Positions 30,814-40,287 are shown, counted from the first letter of the stretch. The stretch is 64,000 bases of DNA from Cloacibacillus evryensis DSM 19522 (GCF_000585335.1 NZ_KK073872.1:3029283-3093282), one strand, 5' to 3'. Made by a program: numbers and translations. Notes: generated by a model from the letters alone, not told the origin.

Positions 30814-31650
30814 ATGTTTTATATTTCCGACGGTTATATCGACGGGCTGATAGGCGAGGACCTGCAGCTCATGGACCTCACGACGATGTCGATGGGTATC
30901 GAGGAGGCGCCGGGACTGGTCGAATGTTTCCCCAAAAGGGAGTGCGTGCTGGCCGGAGTCGAGGAGGCGGCGCGGATCTTTGAGAGGTGCGGCGCGCGGG
31001 CCGAAGTGCTGAAACCATCCGGCACGCGCGCGGAGGCGCGCGGGATATGCCTCCGCGCGCGCGGCACGGCTGGGCGCCTCCACGCCTGTTATAAGCTCGC
31101 GCAGAACGTGATGGAATATTCCTCCGGCATCGCTACGCGCACGGCGGAGATGAGCGCGGCGGCGCGCGCCGTAAATCCCGCCGTCCACGTCGCGGTGACG
31201 CGCAAGCACTTCCCCGGCGCCAAGGCGCTCTCGCTCAAGGCCGCGCTCGCCGGCGGAGCCTCGCTGCACCGCCTCGGCCTCTCGGATTCGATACTGGCCT
31301 TCGACCAGCACCGGATCTTTGCCGACGATTTCATCGCGCTGATCCCGAAAATGGCGGCGGCCTTCCCCGAAAAGAAGATCGAGGCGGAGGCGGAGAGCCC
31401 CGAGGAGGCGATGGGCTATCTGCGTGCCGGCATCGATATGGTGCAGTGCGAACGCTTCGCGCCGGCGGAGCTTGCTGCCTTCGTTAAAGAGGCAAAGGCG
31501 GAGTTTCCGCGGGCGGTCATCGCCGCCGCCGGCGGCATAAACGCCGCGAACGCCGCCGAGTACGCCGCGACGGGCGTCGACGTACTCGTGACCTCCTGGG
31601 TCTATTTCGGCAAGCCGGAGGATATCAAGATGAAGTTTTCGCGCGCGTAG
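30814..31650 (+). CDS. modD: ModD, NadC-like protein of molybdate operons
   Basis: 278-aa member of the quinolinate phosphoribosyltransferase fold, found with mod genes; its molecular role is not settled. Recognisable NadC-type segments are YKLAQNVMEYSSGIATRTAE, VAVTRKHFPGAKALSLKAAL, FDQHRIFADD, and AAAGGINAANAAEYAATGVD near the phosphate-binding end. It starts 2 bases after modB and ends the operon. Confidence 0.88.
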   Translation: MFYISDGYIDGLIGEDLQLMDLTTMSMGIEEAPGLVECFPKRECVLAGVEEAARIFERCGARAEVLKPSGTRAEARGICLRARGTAGRLHACYKLAQNVMEYSSGIATRTAEMSAAARAVNPAVHVAVTRKHFPGAKALSLKAALAGGASLHRLGLSDSILAFDQHRIFADDFIALIPKMAAAFPEKKIEAEAESPEEAMGYLRAGIDMVQCERFAPAELAAFVKEAKAEFPRAVIAAAGGINAANAAEYAATGVDVLVTSWVYFGKPEDIKMKFSRA

Positions 31651-31689
31651 GCCGGGCGAAACAAATATAGAGAAACCTATACGGATAAT

Positions 31690-31737
31690 GGACGCCGCGC
31701 CGTAAACCCCGGGAGGGGCAGGCGCAGGCGTCCTGTT
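31690..31737 (+). terminator. Terminator of the mod operon
   Basis: GGACGCC/GGCGTCC stem (31690-31696 with 31727-31733) with an internal CCCC/GGGG helix, followed by TGTTTT. Confidence 0.65.
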
Positions 31738-31914
31738 TTATCCGCGAAGCCAATATGACGGATTCCAAAACTGGTGTTTTTTTCCTTATTAATCACTAAA
31801 ATGACCGATTTTGTTCATTTTTACTTTATTATGATATTTGAATCGTGGGATATATCGTGATATTATATTTATGCAACATGGTTGCGTTTAATATTTTTCA
31901 AAAGGAGACACCAA

Positions 31915-33546
31915 ATGAACAACGCTCTATTCAAATTTGCAAGGCCGGAAAATGAACCCTCACTGAGCTATGCCCCCGGATGTCCCGAAAGAGAGCTGCT
32001 CAAAGAGGCTATCAGGCAAATCGAATCCGAGGTCGCCGAGATACCCCTCGTCATAAACGGCGAATTTATTTACACCGGCAACACCGGCAAGGTCGTGATG
32101 CCGCACGACCACGCGCATAAGCTGGCCGTCTATCACAAGGCGGGAGCGGAAGAGATGGAGCGCGCGATCGCGGCGGCGACCGCCGCCCACAAGAGCTGGA
32201 GCGACATGCCCTGGACGGAACGGGCCTCCATCGCGCTGAAGATAGGCGAGCTGATAGACAAAAAGTATCGCTATATATTGAACGCCGCCACGATGATGGG
32301 GCAGAGCAAGAGCGTATGGCAGGCCGAGATCGAGGCGGCGAGCGAAACGATAGATTATTTCCGTTTCGGCGTCCATTGCATGAACGAGCTCTACGGCGAC
32401 CAGCCGGCCTCCGAGGAGGGCGTCATCAACCGGCTTGAGTATCGCCCGCTCGAGGGTTTTGTCTACGCCATTTCACCGTTCAACTTTACGGCGCTGGCGG
32501 CGAACCTGCCGATGGCCCCCGTGATGATGGGCAACACCGTCGTCTGGAAGCCTGCGACGACCTCGCTGCTCTCAAGCTGGTATCTGATGAAGATATTCAT
32601 GGAGGCTGGCGTCCCCGCCGGCGTGCTGAACTTCATGCCCGGCCCCGGTTCCGTCGGCAGCAAGGTGGTGCTGAACAGCAAGGATCTCGCCGGCATCCAC
32701 TTCACCGGCTCGACGCAGGTCTTCAACAGCCTCTGGAAGGGCGTCGCCGAGAATCTCTCGACCTACCGTTCATACCCGCGGCTGGTCGGCGAGACCGGCG
32801 GCAAGGATTTCCTGTTCATCCACTCCTCGGCCGATATAAAGGCGGCCTCCACGGCTTTGATCAGGGGCTCTTTTGAATATCAGGGACAGAAGTGCTCGGC
32901 GACGTCGCGCGCCTATGTGCCCGCGAGCCGCTGGGGAGAGCTTCTGGCCGAGTTCAAGGCGATGATGCCGGAGGTGCGCATGGGCGACCCGCGCGATTTC
33001 CGCAACCTGGTCAACGCCGTGATCGACGAGGCCTCTTTCGACAACTGCATGGAGTATATCGAGTATGCGAAAAATTCCCCCGAAGCGGAGATACTCTTCG
33101 GCGGCGCCGGCGACAAGAGCGTCGGCTATTTCGTGCAGCCGACGGTGATCAAGACGACGAATCCGCGCTTCCGTTCGATGGAGGAGGAAATATTCGGCCC
33201 CATCCTCACCATCTACGTCTACGACGACGATAAATATATCGAGACCCTCAACCTCTGCGATGAGACTTCCCCCTACGCGCTGACCGGCGCGGTTTTCGCA
33301 ACCGACCGCGACGCGATAAACAAGGCGGAGAGCATCCTTAGATACGCGGCGGGGAACTTCTATATCAACGACAAGACGACCGCCGCCAGCATCGGCCTCC
33401 AGCCCTTCGGCGGCGCGAGAGCCTCGGGAACGAACGACAAGGCCGGCAGCAAACTCAACCTGATCCGCTGGTGCTCGCCGAGAACGGTCAAAGAAAATCT
33501 CCTGCCCCCGCATGATTTTAAGTACCCCTACATGCTGGAGGAATAG
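31915..33546 (+). CDS. pruA: 1-pyrroline-5-carboxylate dehydrogenase
   Basis: 543-aa ALDH-superfamily enzyme that oxidises glutamate semialdehyde/P5C to glutamate with NAD+. The catalytic Cys is in YQGQKCSATSR (about residue 327) and the general-base Glu in LVGETGGKDF (about 293). The NAD-binding EYRPLEGFVYAISPFNFTAL and the C-terminal PFGGARASGTNDKAGS match the stand-alone P5CDH type (about 540 aa). AAAGGAGA precedes ATG 31915. No proline dehydrogenase is adjacent. Monocistronic, ending at the terminator at 33640. Confidence 0.93.
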   Translation: MNNALFKFARPENEPSLSYAPGCPERELLKEAIRQIESEVAEIPLVINGEFIYTGNTGKVVMPHDHAHKLAVYHKAGAEEMERAIAAATAAHKSWSDMPWTERASIALKIGELIDKKYRYILNAATMMGQSKSVWQAEIEAASETIDYFRFGVHCMNELYGDQPASEEGVINRLEYRPLEGFVYAISPFNFTALAANLPMAPVMMGNTVVWKPATTSLLSSWYLMKIFMEAGVPAGVLNFMPGPGSVGSKVVLNSKDLAGIHFTGSTQVFNSLWKGVAENLSTYRSYPRLVGETGGKDFLFIHSSADIKAASTALIRGSFEYQGQKCSATSRAYVPASRWGELLAEFKAMMPEVRMGDPRDFRNLVNAVIDEASFDNCMEYIEYAKNSPEAEILFGGAGDKSVGYFVQPTVIKTTNPRFRSMEEEIFGPILTIYVYDDDKYIETLNLCDETSPYALTGAVFATDRDAINKAESILRYAAGNFYINDKTTAASIGLQPFGGARASGTNDKAGSKLNLIRWCSPRTVKENLLPPHDFKYPYMLEE

Positions 33547-33639
33547 AAAAGCGGCCGGAACGGCATGTTCCGCCGGTTAAAAACGCTTATACCGCTCTCC
33601 CAACTGGATAACGCCGTATCTGAGCAATGCGGCGACATG

Positions 33640-33669
33640 AAAAAGCCGGCGCGCCCACGCCGGCTTTTT
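33640..33669. terminator. Bidirectional terminator
   Basis: AAAAAGCCGGCG...CGCCGGCTTTTTT with 12-bp arms (33640-33651, 33658-33669), between convergent pruA and the M23 peptidase gene. Confidence 0.88.
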
Positions 33670-33708
33670 TATATTGTCATAGGAAAATGTTTGATATTTG
33701 CGCGCGTT

Positions 33709-34323
33709 TCAGCGTTTTGGCGGCGTGCCGTCTTTGGGCAGATACTTCAGCGGGTCCAGCGGCGTACCCTTCGCGTTGCGCACCTCAAAGTGAAGGTGGT
33801 TCGCCGTCGCGCGGCCCGTCCGCCCCACTTTGGCGATCACGTCTCCCTGCTTGACCCGCTGCCCGACCTTGACGTCGTTGGAGGAATTATGCGAATAGAG
33901 GGTCCATAGCTTGCCGTCGTGGTTTATGACGACGACTTTGCCGTATCCGCGGAAGCCCGCCCCTCCGTTTGAAACGACCTCGACGATGCCGTCAAGCACG
34001 GCGCGTATCGGGGTGCCCTTCGGGGCGAGAAGGTCCACGCCGGAATGGTTTGGCCTCCGGCGGCTGAATCCGCGGCTGAAGGCGCCGCCTTCGAGCGGCC
34101 ATTTCATGTTTTTTATAAAATCAGGCGCTCCGCCCGAAATCATCTCTTCTTTGTCCCACTCGACATCTCCCGGCGAGGCAAGCTTTCTTATCGCCGTCTC
34201 AAGCGGGTCCTCCTGAAACTCCTGGTAGTCGACCCCGTCTGCGTAAAGCGGCGCGGGGGCGAACAGCATCAACAGAAGCGGCAGCGCGCGGAGAACGGCG
34301 CGCGCCTTTGGGAACAACTTCAT
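33709..34323 (-). CDS. M23-family peptidoglycan endopeptidase
   Basis: 204-aa secreted LytM-type metallopeptidase with signal peptide (VLRALPLLLMLFAPAPLYA). The zinc site is complete: HSGVD (His and Asp) near residue 93 and HLHFE near residue 181, with GYGKVVVINHDGKLWTLYSH between. It cleaves or remodels peptidoglycan cross-links in the periplasm. The ATG overlaps the upstream hydrolase stop by four bases (ATGA). Confidence 0.9.
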   Translation of the reverse strand: MKLFPKARAVLRALPLLLMLFAPAPLYADGVDYQEFQEDPLETAIRKLASPGDVEWDKEEMISGGAPDFIKNMKWPLEGGAFSRGFSRRRPNHSGVDLLAPKGTPIRAVLDGIVEVVSNGGAGFRGYGKVVVINHDGKLWTLYSHNSSNDVKVGQRVKQGDVIAKVGRTGRATANHLHFEVRNAKGTPLDPLKYLPKDGTPPKR

Positions 34324-35087
34324 TGACCAGTCAACATGGAGAGCATCTCATCCATGATCTTTGAATCATGTCTGCCGTTGCGCATTTTCATCGAATGGTC
34401 AGCTCCTTCTATCACGAGATATTTTTTATTTTCTTCGGGTATGTTTATCGCCGCGAGCAGCGACCGGCAGGCGGCGTCGGAGAAGATACCGTCGTTCGTG
34501 CCGCGGAAGGCCACCGCCTCTTTCGCCCTGACGTCGTCAAGCATGTCGGGATCGATGGTCTCCCGCAGCGTCGAGAGGATCGGCAGCGACATCATCGTGC
34601 GTTCCGCCTCGGGCATCGAAACGAGCCCCGTGCCGCTGACGATGACCTTTTCGATCGGGGCCCCGCTGCCGCAGGCAAGCGCCAGCGCGATTATGCCGCC
34701 GAGCGAAAAACCCCAGATCCACAGCTTCGCGGGAGACAGGGACTCCACATGGCAAAGCGCGGCGGCGCAGTCGTCCAGTTCATTCTTAAAGTTTTTGCCG
34801 CGGAAAGCGTCCATCGCCCAGCCCGCGATATTGTCGTTGTAGTCTTCGCGGTCCACCGGCCGCCTGCTCGTCTCGCAGAGCCAGGGAGTGAATCCCCGCT
34901 CCGCCAGTATGCAGGCAAGATGGCGGAATTTATTGTGCGCCGACAGGTTTGCGCTGCTGTGGACGCCGTGGAGCAACAGCACATGCGTGCCGTTTTCCGT
35001 CTCGGGATAGAGGCGGCTCAGCTTCACTTCCCGGGTGCCGAAGCTGCCGGGCAGGATGGTCACTTCATTTTTGAATCTGTCTGCCAT
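34320..35087 (-). CDS. Alpha/beta hydrolase
   Basis: About 255-aa hydrolase with the nucleophile elbow GFSLGG, oxyanion-region HGVHSSA and a C-terminal His in GADHSMKM; the acid is probably an Asp in the RGTNDGIF region. It resembles esterase or dienelactone-hydrolase-like proteins, substrate unknown. ATG 35087 has no clear ribosome site; a TTG at 35219 would extend it by 44 poorly conserved residues. Translationally coupled to the M23 peptidase. Confidence 0.8.
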   Translation of the reverse strand: MADRFKNEVTILPGSFGTREVKLSRLYPETENGTHVLLLHGVHSSANLSAHNKFRHLACILAERGFTPWLCETSRRPVDREDYNDNIAGWAMDAFRGKNFKNELDDCAAALCHVESLSPAKLWIWGFSLGGIIALALACGSGAPIEKVIVSGTGLVSMPEAERTMMSLPILSTLRETIDPDMLDDVRAKEAVAFRGTNDGIFSDAACRSLLAAINIPEENKKYLVIEGADHSMKMRNGRHDSKIMDEMLSMLTGQ

Positions 35088-35246
35088 TATTTTTATTGTG
35101 CGGGAATTTTCGCCAAAGGCCGAATGATCAGCAGGGATCAGAGATGCCAGTTGCCTGAATAGCTTTGGGTCCGCCGCGCGCGGCCGCGTAACGATACGGC
35201 GCGGGAGCGGCAAACCCAAAGTTAAGACGCAAATGACGTTATATCT

Positions 35247-36167
35247 CTATTTTCCCTGATGTGCGGCAAGCGCGCAGGCCGAGGCGATCGAAAGGAGCTT
35301 CGCTTCCGCGGAGTCGGCGCGGCTCGTGAGCACCACCGGGGCTTTGGCTCCGAGGACTATGCCCGCCGTCTTGTTTTCCGCGAAGTAGACGATGGCCTTG
35401 GCAAGCATGTTGCCGGACTCGATCGTCGGGACGTGGAGGATGTCGGCATATCCGGCGACGTCTGATTTGATCCCCTTGTGGTGCGCCGATTCGGGCGAGA
35501 CGGCGTTGTCGAGCGCGAGGGGGCCGTCGATGAGGCAGCCCTTGATCTGGCCGCGGCGGTTCATCTGCGTAAGGATCGCCGCGTCAATGGTCGGCGGCAT
35601 GTCGGGGTTGACAACTTCGACCGCGGCTAGGGCGGCGACCTTCGGGCAGGCGACGCCGAAGGCGTGGGCGAGCTCGACGACGTTTTTGACGATGTCGATC
35701 TTTACCTTAAGTTCGGGATACATGTTGAAGGCCGGGTCCGAGATAAAGAATACGCGGTCATAGCCCTTCACCTGATGGATGTAGACGTGCGAGAGCGTCT
35801 TGCCGCTGCGAAGCCCCTTCTCTTTGTTGAGGACTCCGCGCAGGAAGTTGGCGGTGGCGACCATGCCCTTCATAACGATCTGCGCCTGGCCGCTGGAGAC
35901 GAGTTCAACGGCTTTGAGGGCCGAGGCGGCCTCTCCGCCCTTTTCGTCGATGACTTCATAGTTGGCGAGGTCCACGCCGAGTTTGTCGGCGACTTCTTTG
36001 ATTTTATCGGCGTTGCCGACGAGGAATGCGTTCGCGATTCCGGCCTTGCGGGCGTTCTCCACCGCTTCCATCACTTCCGTGTCTTCGGCGCAGGCGACGC
36101 TGATCTTTTTCGGTCCGACTTCCTTGGCGTATTCCAAAAGCTGATCGAGATTACGAATCTGTTCCAT
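35247..36167 (-). CDS. ptb: Phosphate butyryltransferase/phosphate acetyltransferase-family enzyme
   Basis: 306-aa acyltransferase that exchanges acyl-CoA and acyl phosphate in fermentative ATP formation. The Ptb pattern is clear: KGMVATANFLRGVLNKEKGL, VYIHQVKGYDRVFFISDPAF, AAVEVVNPDMPPTIDAAILT and the C-terminal AGIVLGAKAPVVLTSRADS. Ptb proteins are about 300 aa, as here. No butyrate kinase gene is adjacent. GGGAGG precedes ATG 36167; an upstream in-frame start at 36236 lacks conservation. Confidence 0.85.
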   Translation of the reverse strand: MEQIRNLDQLLEYAKEVGPKKISVACAEDTEVMEAVENARKAGIANAFLVGNADKIKEVADKLGVDLANYEVIDEKGGEAASALKAVELVSSGQAQIVMKGMVATANFLRGVLNKEKGLRSGKTLSHVYIHQVKGYDRVFFISDPAFNMYPELKVKIDIVKNVVELAHAFGVACPKVAALAAVEVVNPDMPPTIDAAILTQMNRRGQIKGCLIDGPLALDNAVSPESAHHKGIKSDVAGYADILHVPTIESGNMLAKAIVYFAENKTAGIVLGAKAPVVLTSRADSAEAKLLSIASACALAAHQGK

Positions 36168-36283
36168 CTGTAAAAAACCTCCCTGAATTTGCGGCCCGGT
36201 GTTGGAGCCAGAGCTTACTAAAGATATGTGATTCATTATACACTTAAATTTTTTATTTGTAGAATCTTTTAGCGCAATTAACC

Positions 36284-36904
36284 TTACGATTTTACGCCGA
36301 GCGATATTATTTTCGTGAAGGCCTTCTCGGGGGTCATATCCAAATATTCGACCTCCTCTTCGGGGAAAAAGAAGACCAGCCCCGTCGTGGGGTTGGGCGA
36401 GGTAGGGACGAAGACCGTCAGCTGCGCCGTGCCGTCCGCCAGCACCTCGCGCCGCGAGACGAAGCCGATGATGTAGCCGCCGGCCACAGGGACCTTCGCC
36501 GTGCCGAGGTAGCTGTTTTCACCGCCGCGCGCCGTGAAGGTCTGAAGGATGTCGCGGAAGGTCGTATACCAGCCGCCGACCACGGGGATCTTCGTGATGA
36601 TGAATTGTTCCAGCAGGTTCAGGATCGACCTTTCGCGGCGGCGCAGCTTCCTGCCGATGTAGATGAGGAGGAAGACGAGGAAGACGCTGATCGCCACCGT
36701 CGTCCTGCGCGACTGGGTGATGCCGAAGATCACGGAGCCGATAGATTCAAAGAAGTATATCAGATAATAGAAGAGGAAGATGAAGAGCGCGAGCGGCAGA
36801 AAGGCCACACAGCCAAGAAAAAAGTCGCGCCCCAGCCTGCCCATAAAACTCACATTGCCTTTATCAGGTTTTTTTGCCGTGTCGTTATTTTTATCCGGAT
36901 CCAT
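36284..36904 (-). CDS. DUF502-family membrane protein
   Basis: 206-aa protein with two membrane helices (CVAFLPLALFIFLFYYLIYF; TVAISVFLVFLLIYIGRKL) and the DUF502 beta region (GGYIIGFVSRREV...VFVPTSPNPTTGLVFFFPEE). Function is not established. AGGAG precedes ATG 36904. It is divergent from plsC, with 80 bases between the starts. Confidence 0.85.
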   Translation of the reverse strand: MDPDKNNDTAKKPDKGNVSFMGRLGRDFFLGCVAFLPLALFIFLFYYLIYFFESIGSVIFGITQSRRTTVAISVFLVFLLIYIGRKLRRRERSILNLLEQFIITKIPVVGGWYTTFRDILQTFTARGGENSYLGTAKVPVAGGYIIGFVSRREVLADGTAQLTVFVPTSPNPTTGLVFFFPEEEVEYLDMTPEKAFTKIISLGVKS

Positions 36905-36984
36905 TACAATCACTGCTCCTAGGCTTGTCAATTACGCCCGCTCTGCGTTATTCTATCGTCAGAAAAACAGAGGGAGGCGTCCGC

Positions 36985-37644
36985 GTGAAAACTCAAAGAA
37001 ACTGGGTCTATTGCATAACGCGTTTTTTAGTGTCTATATATTTTACACTCTACCACAGATTGTCGATATACGGGAAGGATAAAATCCCGCGGGACCGCAC
37101 GGTCATCGTCGCGCCGAACCACGCGAGTTACCTTGATCCGCCGCTGGTCGGCTATGCCTTCTACCCGGAATATCTGAAATTCGTTGCCTGGGCGAAGTTG
37201 TTTTCCTTTCCGCTCTTCGGAGCTTTCCTGCGCGCGATGGGTTCCGTGCCCGTCTCGCCGGACAACAAAAACAGCTCCGCCGCGCTGCTGCGCCTCGTGA
37301 TGGGCTTTCTTGAAGAGGGCTACAACGTCTTCATCTGCCCCGAGGGACACCGGACCGAGGACGGGCGTCTGCAGCCGCTCGAGGGCGGCGTCGCGATCAT
37401 GTCGCTCAAGACTGGGACTCCCGTGATCCCGACATACGTCTCCGGCACCTACCGCGCGCTGTCGCCGCGGATGAAATTCCCGCGTCCCCGCAAGCTGACG
37501 GTGACCTTCGGCGATCCGATCGATCCCGCCTCGCTGCCGGAAGGGCTGACGGAGAAGGAAAAACGCCGCTGTATCCTCGACAAGATAGAGGAATTTTACA
37601 AGGCGGAGGATGCGAAGGATAAGGAGAAGTATCCGCTGGACTAG
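36985..37644 (+). CDS. plsC: 1-acyl-sn-glycerol-3-phosphate acyltransferase
   Basis: 219-aa PlsC-type enzyme that makes phosphatidic acid at the inner membrane. It shows NHASYLD (the HxxxxD catalytic motif, about residue 40), the FLRAMGSVPVSPD region, CPEGHRTEDGRL (where many relatives have FPEGTRS, so Gly-His replaces Gly-Thr) and GTPVIPTYVSG. GTG 36985 follows GGGAGG at correct spacing and is preferred. Confidence 0.88.
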   Translation: MKTQRNWVYCITRFLVSIYFTLYHRLSIYGKDKIPRDRTVIVAPNHASYLDPPLVGYAFYPEYLKFVAWAKLFSFPLFGAFLRAMGSVPVSPDNKNSSAALLRLVMGFLEEGYNVFICPEGHRTEDGRLQPLEGGVAIMSLKTGTPVIPTYVSGTYRALSPRMKFPRPRKLTVTFGDPIDPASLPEGLTEKEKRRCILDKIEEFYKAEDAKDKEKYPLD

Positions 37645-37761
37645 CTTGTTTTTGCGCCGGTTTGATTTATAATATTGGAAATGTTTCAATTTATAGAGAA
37701 GGCTTCCGCTCCCGGGGAAATGTTCCGCGGGAGGGGAAAGGACGGCCGCATTCGATTACAG

Positions 37762-37795
37762 AAAGAGCCCTTTCCCGTGGGAGAGAGGCTCTTTT
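37762..37795 (+). terminator. Terminator after plsC
   Basis: AAAGAGCC...GGCTCTTT hairpin with an inner CTTTCCC/GGGAGAG helix, followed by TTATTTTTT. Confidence 0.75.
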
Positions 37796-37819
37796 ATTTT
37801 TTAAGGCGGAGGTGATGTG

Positions 37820-38083
37820 ATGGACGGGGAAAAGAGAGAGGAAAACAGGATCGGCGTCGCAGCGATCATCGTCGAGGACCCGGAGAGCGTCCGCGAGGTG
37901 AACGAAGCGCTGCATAATTTCAGCGGCCTCATCGTTGGGCGGCTGGGGATACCTTACAGGGAGCGCGGGGTGAACGTCATTTCGGTGGTATTCGACGGCG
38001 TGCCGGACCAGATAAGCGCGCTGACGGGGAAGCTCGGCAAAATCAAATCGGTGACGGTCAAGGCCGTCATGTCAAAAAAATAG
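37820..38083 (+). CDS. TM1266-type iron-only hydrogenase system regulator
   Basis: 87-aa ACT-like protein (RIGVAAIIVEDPESVREVNE, then GLIVGRLGIPYRERGVNVIS and VTVKAVMSKK). It matches the small family named for its occurrence beside [FeFe]-hydrogenase maturation genes; a regulatory role is assumed, not shown. GGAGGTGATGTG precedes ATG 37820. hydF lies two genes downstream on the same strand, consistent with the family. Confidence 0.82.
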   Translation: MDGEKREENRIGVAAIIVEDPESVREVNEALHNFSGLIVGRLGIPYRERGVNVISVVFDGVPDQISALTGKLGKIKSVTVKAVMSKK

Positions 38084-38107
38084 TTCAGCAGAAGGAGCAG
38101 ATAAGTT

Positions 38108-39031
38108 ATGAAAAGGATGATAATGGCATTTCTCGCGACACTGGCCTTCGCGGCCGCCGCCGGCGCCGCGGACTACCCCGCGAAGCTAGCCGTCACCTAC
38201 GTAAAAGCGCCGCTCAACGTTCCCTCGATCGTCGCAAAGTACAACAAGACCTTTGAGGCGGCCTATCCCGGCGTGGCGCTCACATTTCCCGAACTCACGG
38301 AGGGGCCGAAACAGACCGCCGCGCTCGCGGCGGGAGAGATAGGCATCGCCAGCTGCCTCGGCTCCACTTCGGCGCTGCTCGCCGCCTCCGAGGGACTCGA
38401 CATCAGGATCGTCGGCGTCTACTCGCGCGCGCCGAAGGCTTTCATGATCGTTGTCAAAGATCCCGCGATAAAATCTGTGCGCGACCTTAAAGGCAAAAAG
38501 GTCGCCGGGCCCAAAGGAACGATCCTTCACCAGCTGCTCGCCGCCGCCCTTGAAAAAGAGGGAATGAGCGTAAAGGACGTCCAGTTCGTGCAGATGGACC
38601 TCCCCTCCGGCGCTAACGCCCTGTCAAACGGCAGCGTAGACGCCGCCCTGCTGGCGGGACCGGCGGCCTACAACACGCTGGCCTCCGGCGCGCGGATGCT
38701 CAGGAACGGCGAGGGGCTGGTCGACGCGACGATCGTGATCGCGACTACCGAAAAGTTCATGAAGCAATACCCCAAGGCCGTAGAGACCTTCATGGCCGCC
38801 CATAAGAAAAGTATCGAATGGATGAAGAAAAACCCCCAGGCGGCGAAAGAGATGACGCAAAAGGAGACCGGGCTGCCGATGGCCGGCGTCGAAGCGATGT
38901 ACCCGTGGTATGACTTCGACCCGCGGATACGCAAGGCCGACATCGAGGAGCTGGTGCGCACGCAGCAGTTCATGCTCGACAACGGCCTTCAGCGCAAGAA
39001 GATCGACGACGTCAGGAAGCTGGTAAAGTAA
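38108..39031 (+). CDS. ABC-type substrate-binding protein, NMT1/TauA-like
   Basis: 307-aa periplasmic-type receptor with a signal peptide (MIMAFLATLAFAAAAGA). It has an NMT1-type fold (GIASCLGSTSALLAASEGLD; VRDLKGKKVAGPKGTILHQL), typical of receptors for sulfonates, nitrate, thiamine precursors or similar. No ABC permease or ATPase is nearby. It lies 24 bases after the TM1266-like gene and 1 base before hydF, so it is in the hydrogenase-maturation operon, which is unusual. Confidence 0.85.
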   Translation: MKRMIMAFLATLAFAAAAGAADYPAKLAVTYVKAPLNVPSIVAKYNKTFEAAYPGVALTFPELTEGPKQTAALAAGEIGIASCLGSTSALLAASEGLDIRIVGVYSRAPKAFMIVVKDPAIKSVRDLKGKKVAGPKGTILHQLLAAALEKEGMSVKDVQFVQMDLPSGANALSNGSVDAALLAGPAAYNTLASGARMLRNGEGLVDATIVIATTEKFMKQYPKAVETFMAAHKKSIEWMKKNPQAAKEMTQKETGLPMAGVEAMYPWYDFDPRIRKADIEELVRTQQFMLDNGLQRKKIDDVRKLVK

Positions 39032-39032
39032 G

Positions 39033-40259
39033 ATGGCGCTCATGGAGACGCCGCGTTCAAACCGGCTGCATATCGCCTTCTACGGCAGGCGCAACGCGGG
39101 CAAATCAAGCCTTATAAATATGGTTACGGCCCAGCGGACGGCGCTCGTTTCAGAACACGCAGGCACGACGACCGACCCCGTGATAAAGAGCATGGAACTG
39201 CTGCCGCTAGGCCCGATCGCCGTCATCGACACCGCCGGCCTCGACGACACGGGCGAGCTGGGAGCGCTGCGCATCGAGCGTTCCAAAGAGATGATGGACC
39301 GCACGGACCTCGCGCTGCTGGTGATAGCCGCGGATGAAACGGCGGACCTATCGTTTGAGAAAGAGTGGCTGGAAGAGCTGCACGCGCGCAAGACCACCGT
39401 CATCGGCGTCATGAACCAGATCGACAGACTGGACGCGGCGGAGATCGAACCGCGCCGCGCCGCGCTGGAGGCCGCGCTCGGCATCCCCTTCACCGCGGTC
39501 TCGGCGACAGACAAGGGTTACCGCGCCGCGCTGCTCTCGGCGATCGTCAAGAACGCGCCGACGGACTTTGAGAGCCCGACGCTCACCGGCGATCTATTCA
39601 AACCCGGCGAGGCCGTCGTGCTCGTCGCGCCGCAGGATATCCAGGCCCCCAAGGGACGCCTGATACTGCCGCAGGTACAGGTGATACGAGACATCCTCGA
39701 CAACAAAGGCATGGCGCTCACCTGCACCGCCGACCAGCTTCCCGGGATGCTCGCCGCGCTCAGAGAGCCGCCGGCGCTCGTGATAACCGACTCGCAGGTC
39801 TTCGCGCGCGTCAACGCGCTGCTGCCGCGCACGGTACCGCTCACCTCATTTTCGATAATAATGGCGCGCAGCAAAGGCGAGCTTTCGGCCTTCGTCGAAG
39901 GGGCGAAGGCGATCGAAAAACTCAAACCGACGGACAAGGTGCTGATCGCCGAGGCCTGCACCCACGCGCCGCTCAACGAAGACATCGGCCGCGAAAAACT
40001 GCCGCGCTGGCTCCGCGAAAGGGCGGGCGGGAGTTTGACGGCGGAGATAGCCACCGGCCTCGACTTTCCGAAGAATCTCAAAGAATACGCCCTCATCCTC
40101 CACTGCGGCGGCTGCATGTTCACGCGCAAACAGCTGATGAGCCGCATCATCGAGGCGCAGGAGGCCGGCGTGCCAATCACCAACTACGGCGTCGCCATCG
40201 CGCAGCTGAACGGCATTCTGGAACGGGTCACGGAGATGTTCGCTCACAAGCCAGCGTAG
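39033..40259 (+). CDS. hydF: [FeFe]-hydrogenase maturation GTPase HydF
   Basis: 408-aa maturase and scaffold that carries the two-iron precursor to HydA. GTPase motifs: GRRNAGKSS (18-26), VIDTAGLDD and the NQID base-recognition motif. The C-terminal FeS domain has EACTHAPLNEDIGREKLP and HCGGCMFTRKQ, giving the His/Cys cluster ligands. Family length is about 400 aa, so this gene is complete. Its last 134 bp of homologous sequence (40111-40244) recur at 44320-44453, where the frame ends FAKR instead of FAHKPA. The present C-terminal tail may therefore have been supplied by the inserted element. HydE and HydG are not in the window. Confidence 0.95.
   Translation: MALMETPRSNRLHIAFYGRRNAGKSSLINMVTAQRTALVSEHAGTTTDPVIKSMELLPLGPIAVIDTAGLDDTGELGALRIERSKEMMDRTDLALLVIAADETADLSFEKEWLEELHARKTTVIGVMNQIDRLDAAEIEPRRAALEAALGIPFTAVSATDKGYRAALLSAIVKNAPTDFESPTLTGDLFKPGEAVVLVAPQDIQAPKGRLILPQVQVIRDILDNKGMALTCTADQLPGMLAALREPPALVITDSQVFARVNALLPRTVPLTSFSIIMARSKGELSAFVEGAKAIEKLKPTDKVLIAEACTHAPLNEDIGREKLPRWLRERAGGSLTAEIATGLDFPKNLKEYALILHCGGCMFTRKQLMSRIIEAQEAGVPITNYGVAIAQLNGILERVTEMFAHKPA
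40111..40244 (+). repeat. 134-bp direct repeat, left copy (hydF 3' end)
   Basis: Identical to 44320-44453 except one base (A at 40175 versus G at 44384). It starts within the CGGC codons of hydF and ends just before the stop codon. It marks the left boundary of the 40245-44319 insert. Confidence 0.92.
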
Positions 40260-40287
40260 GCAAGTGCAAAACAAAAAGAACGATTGG

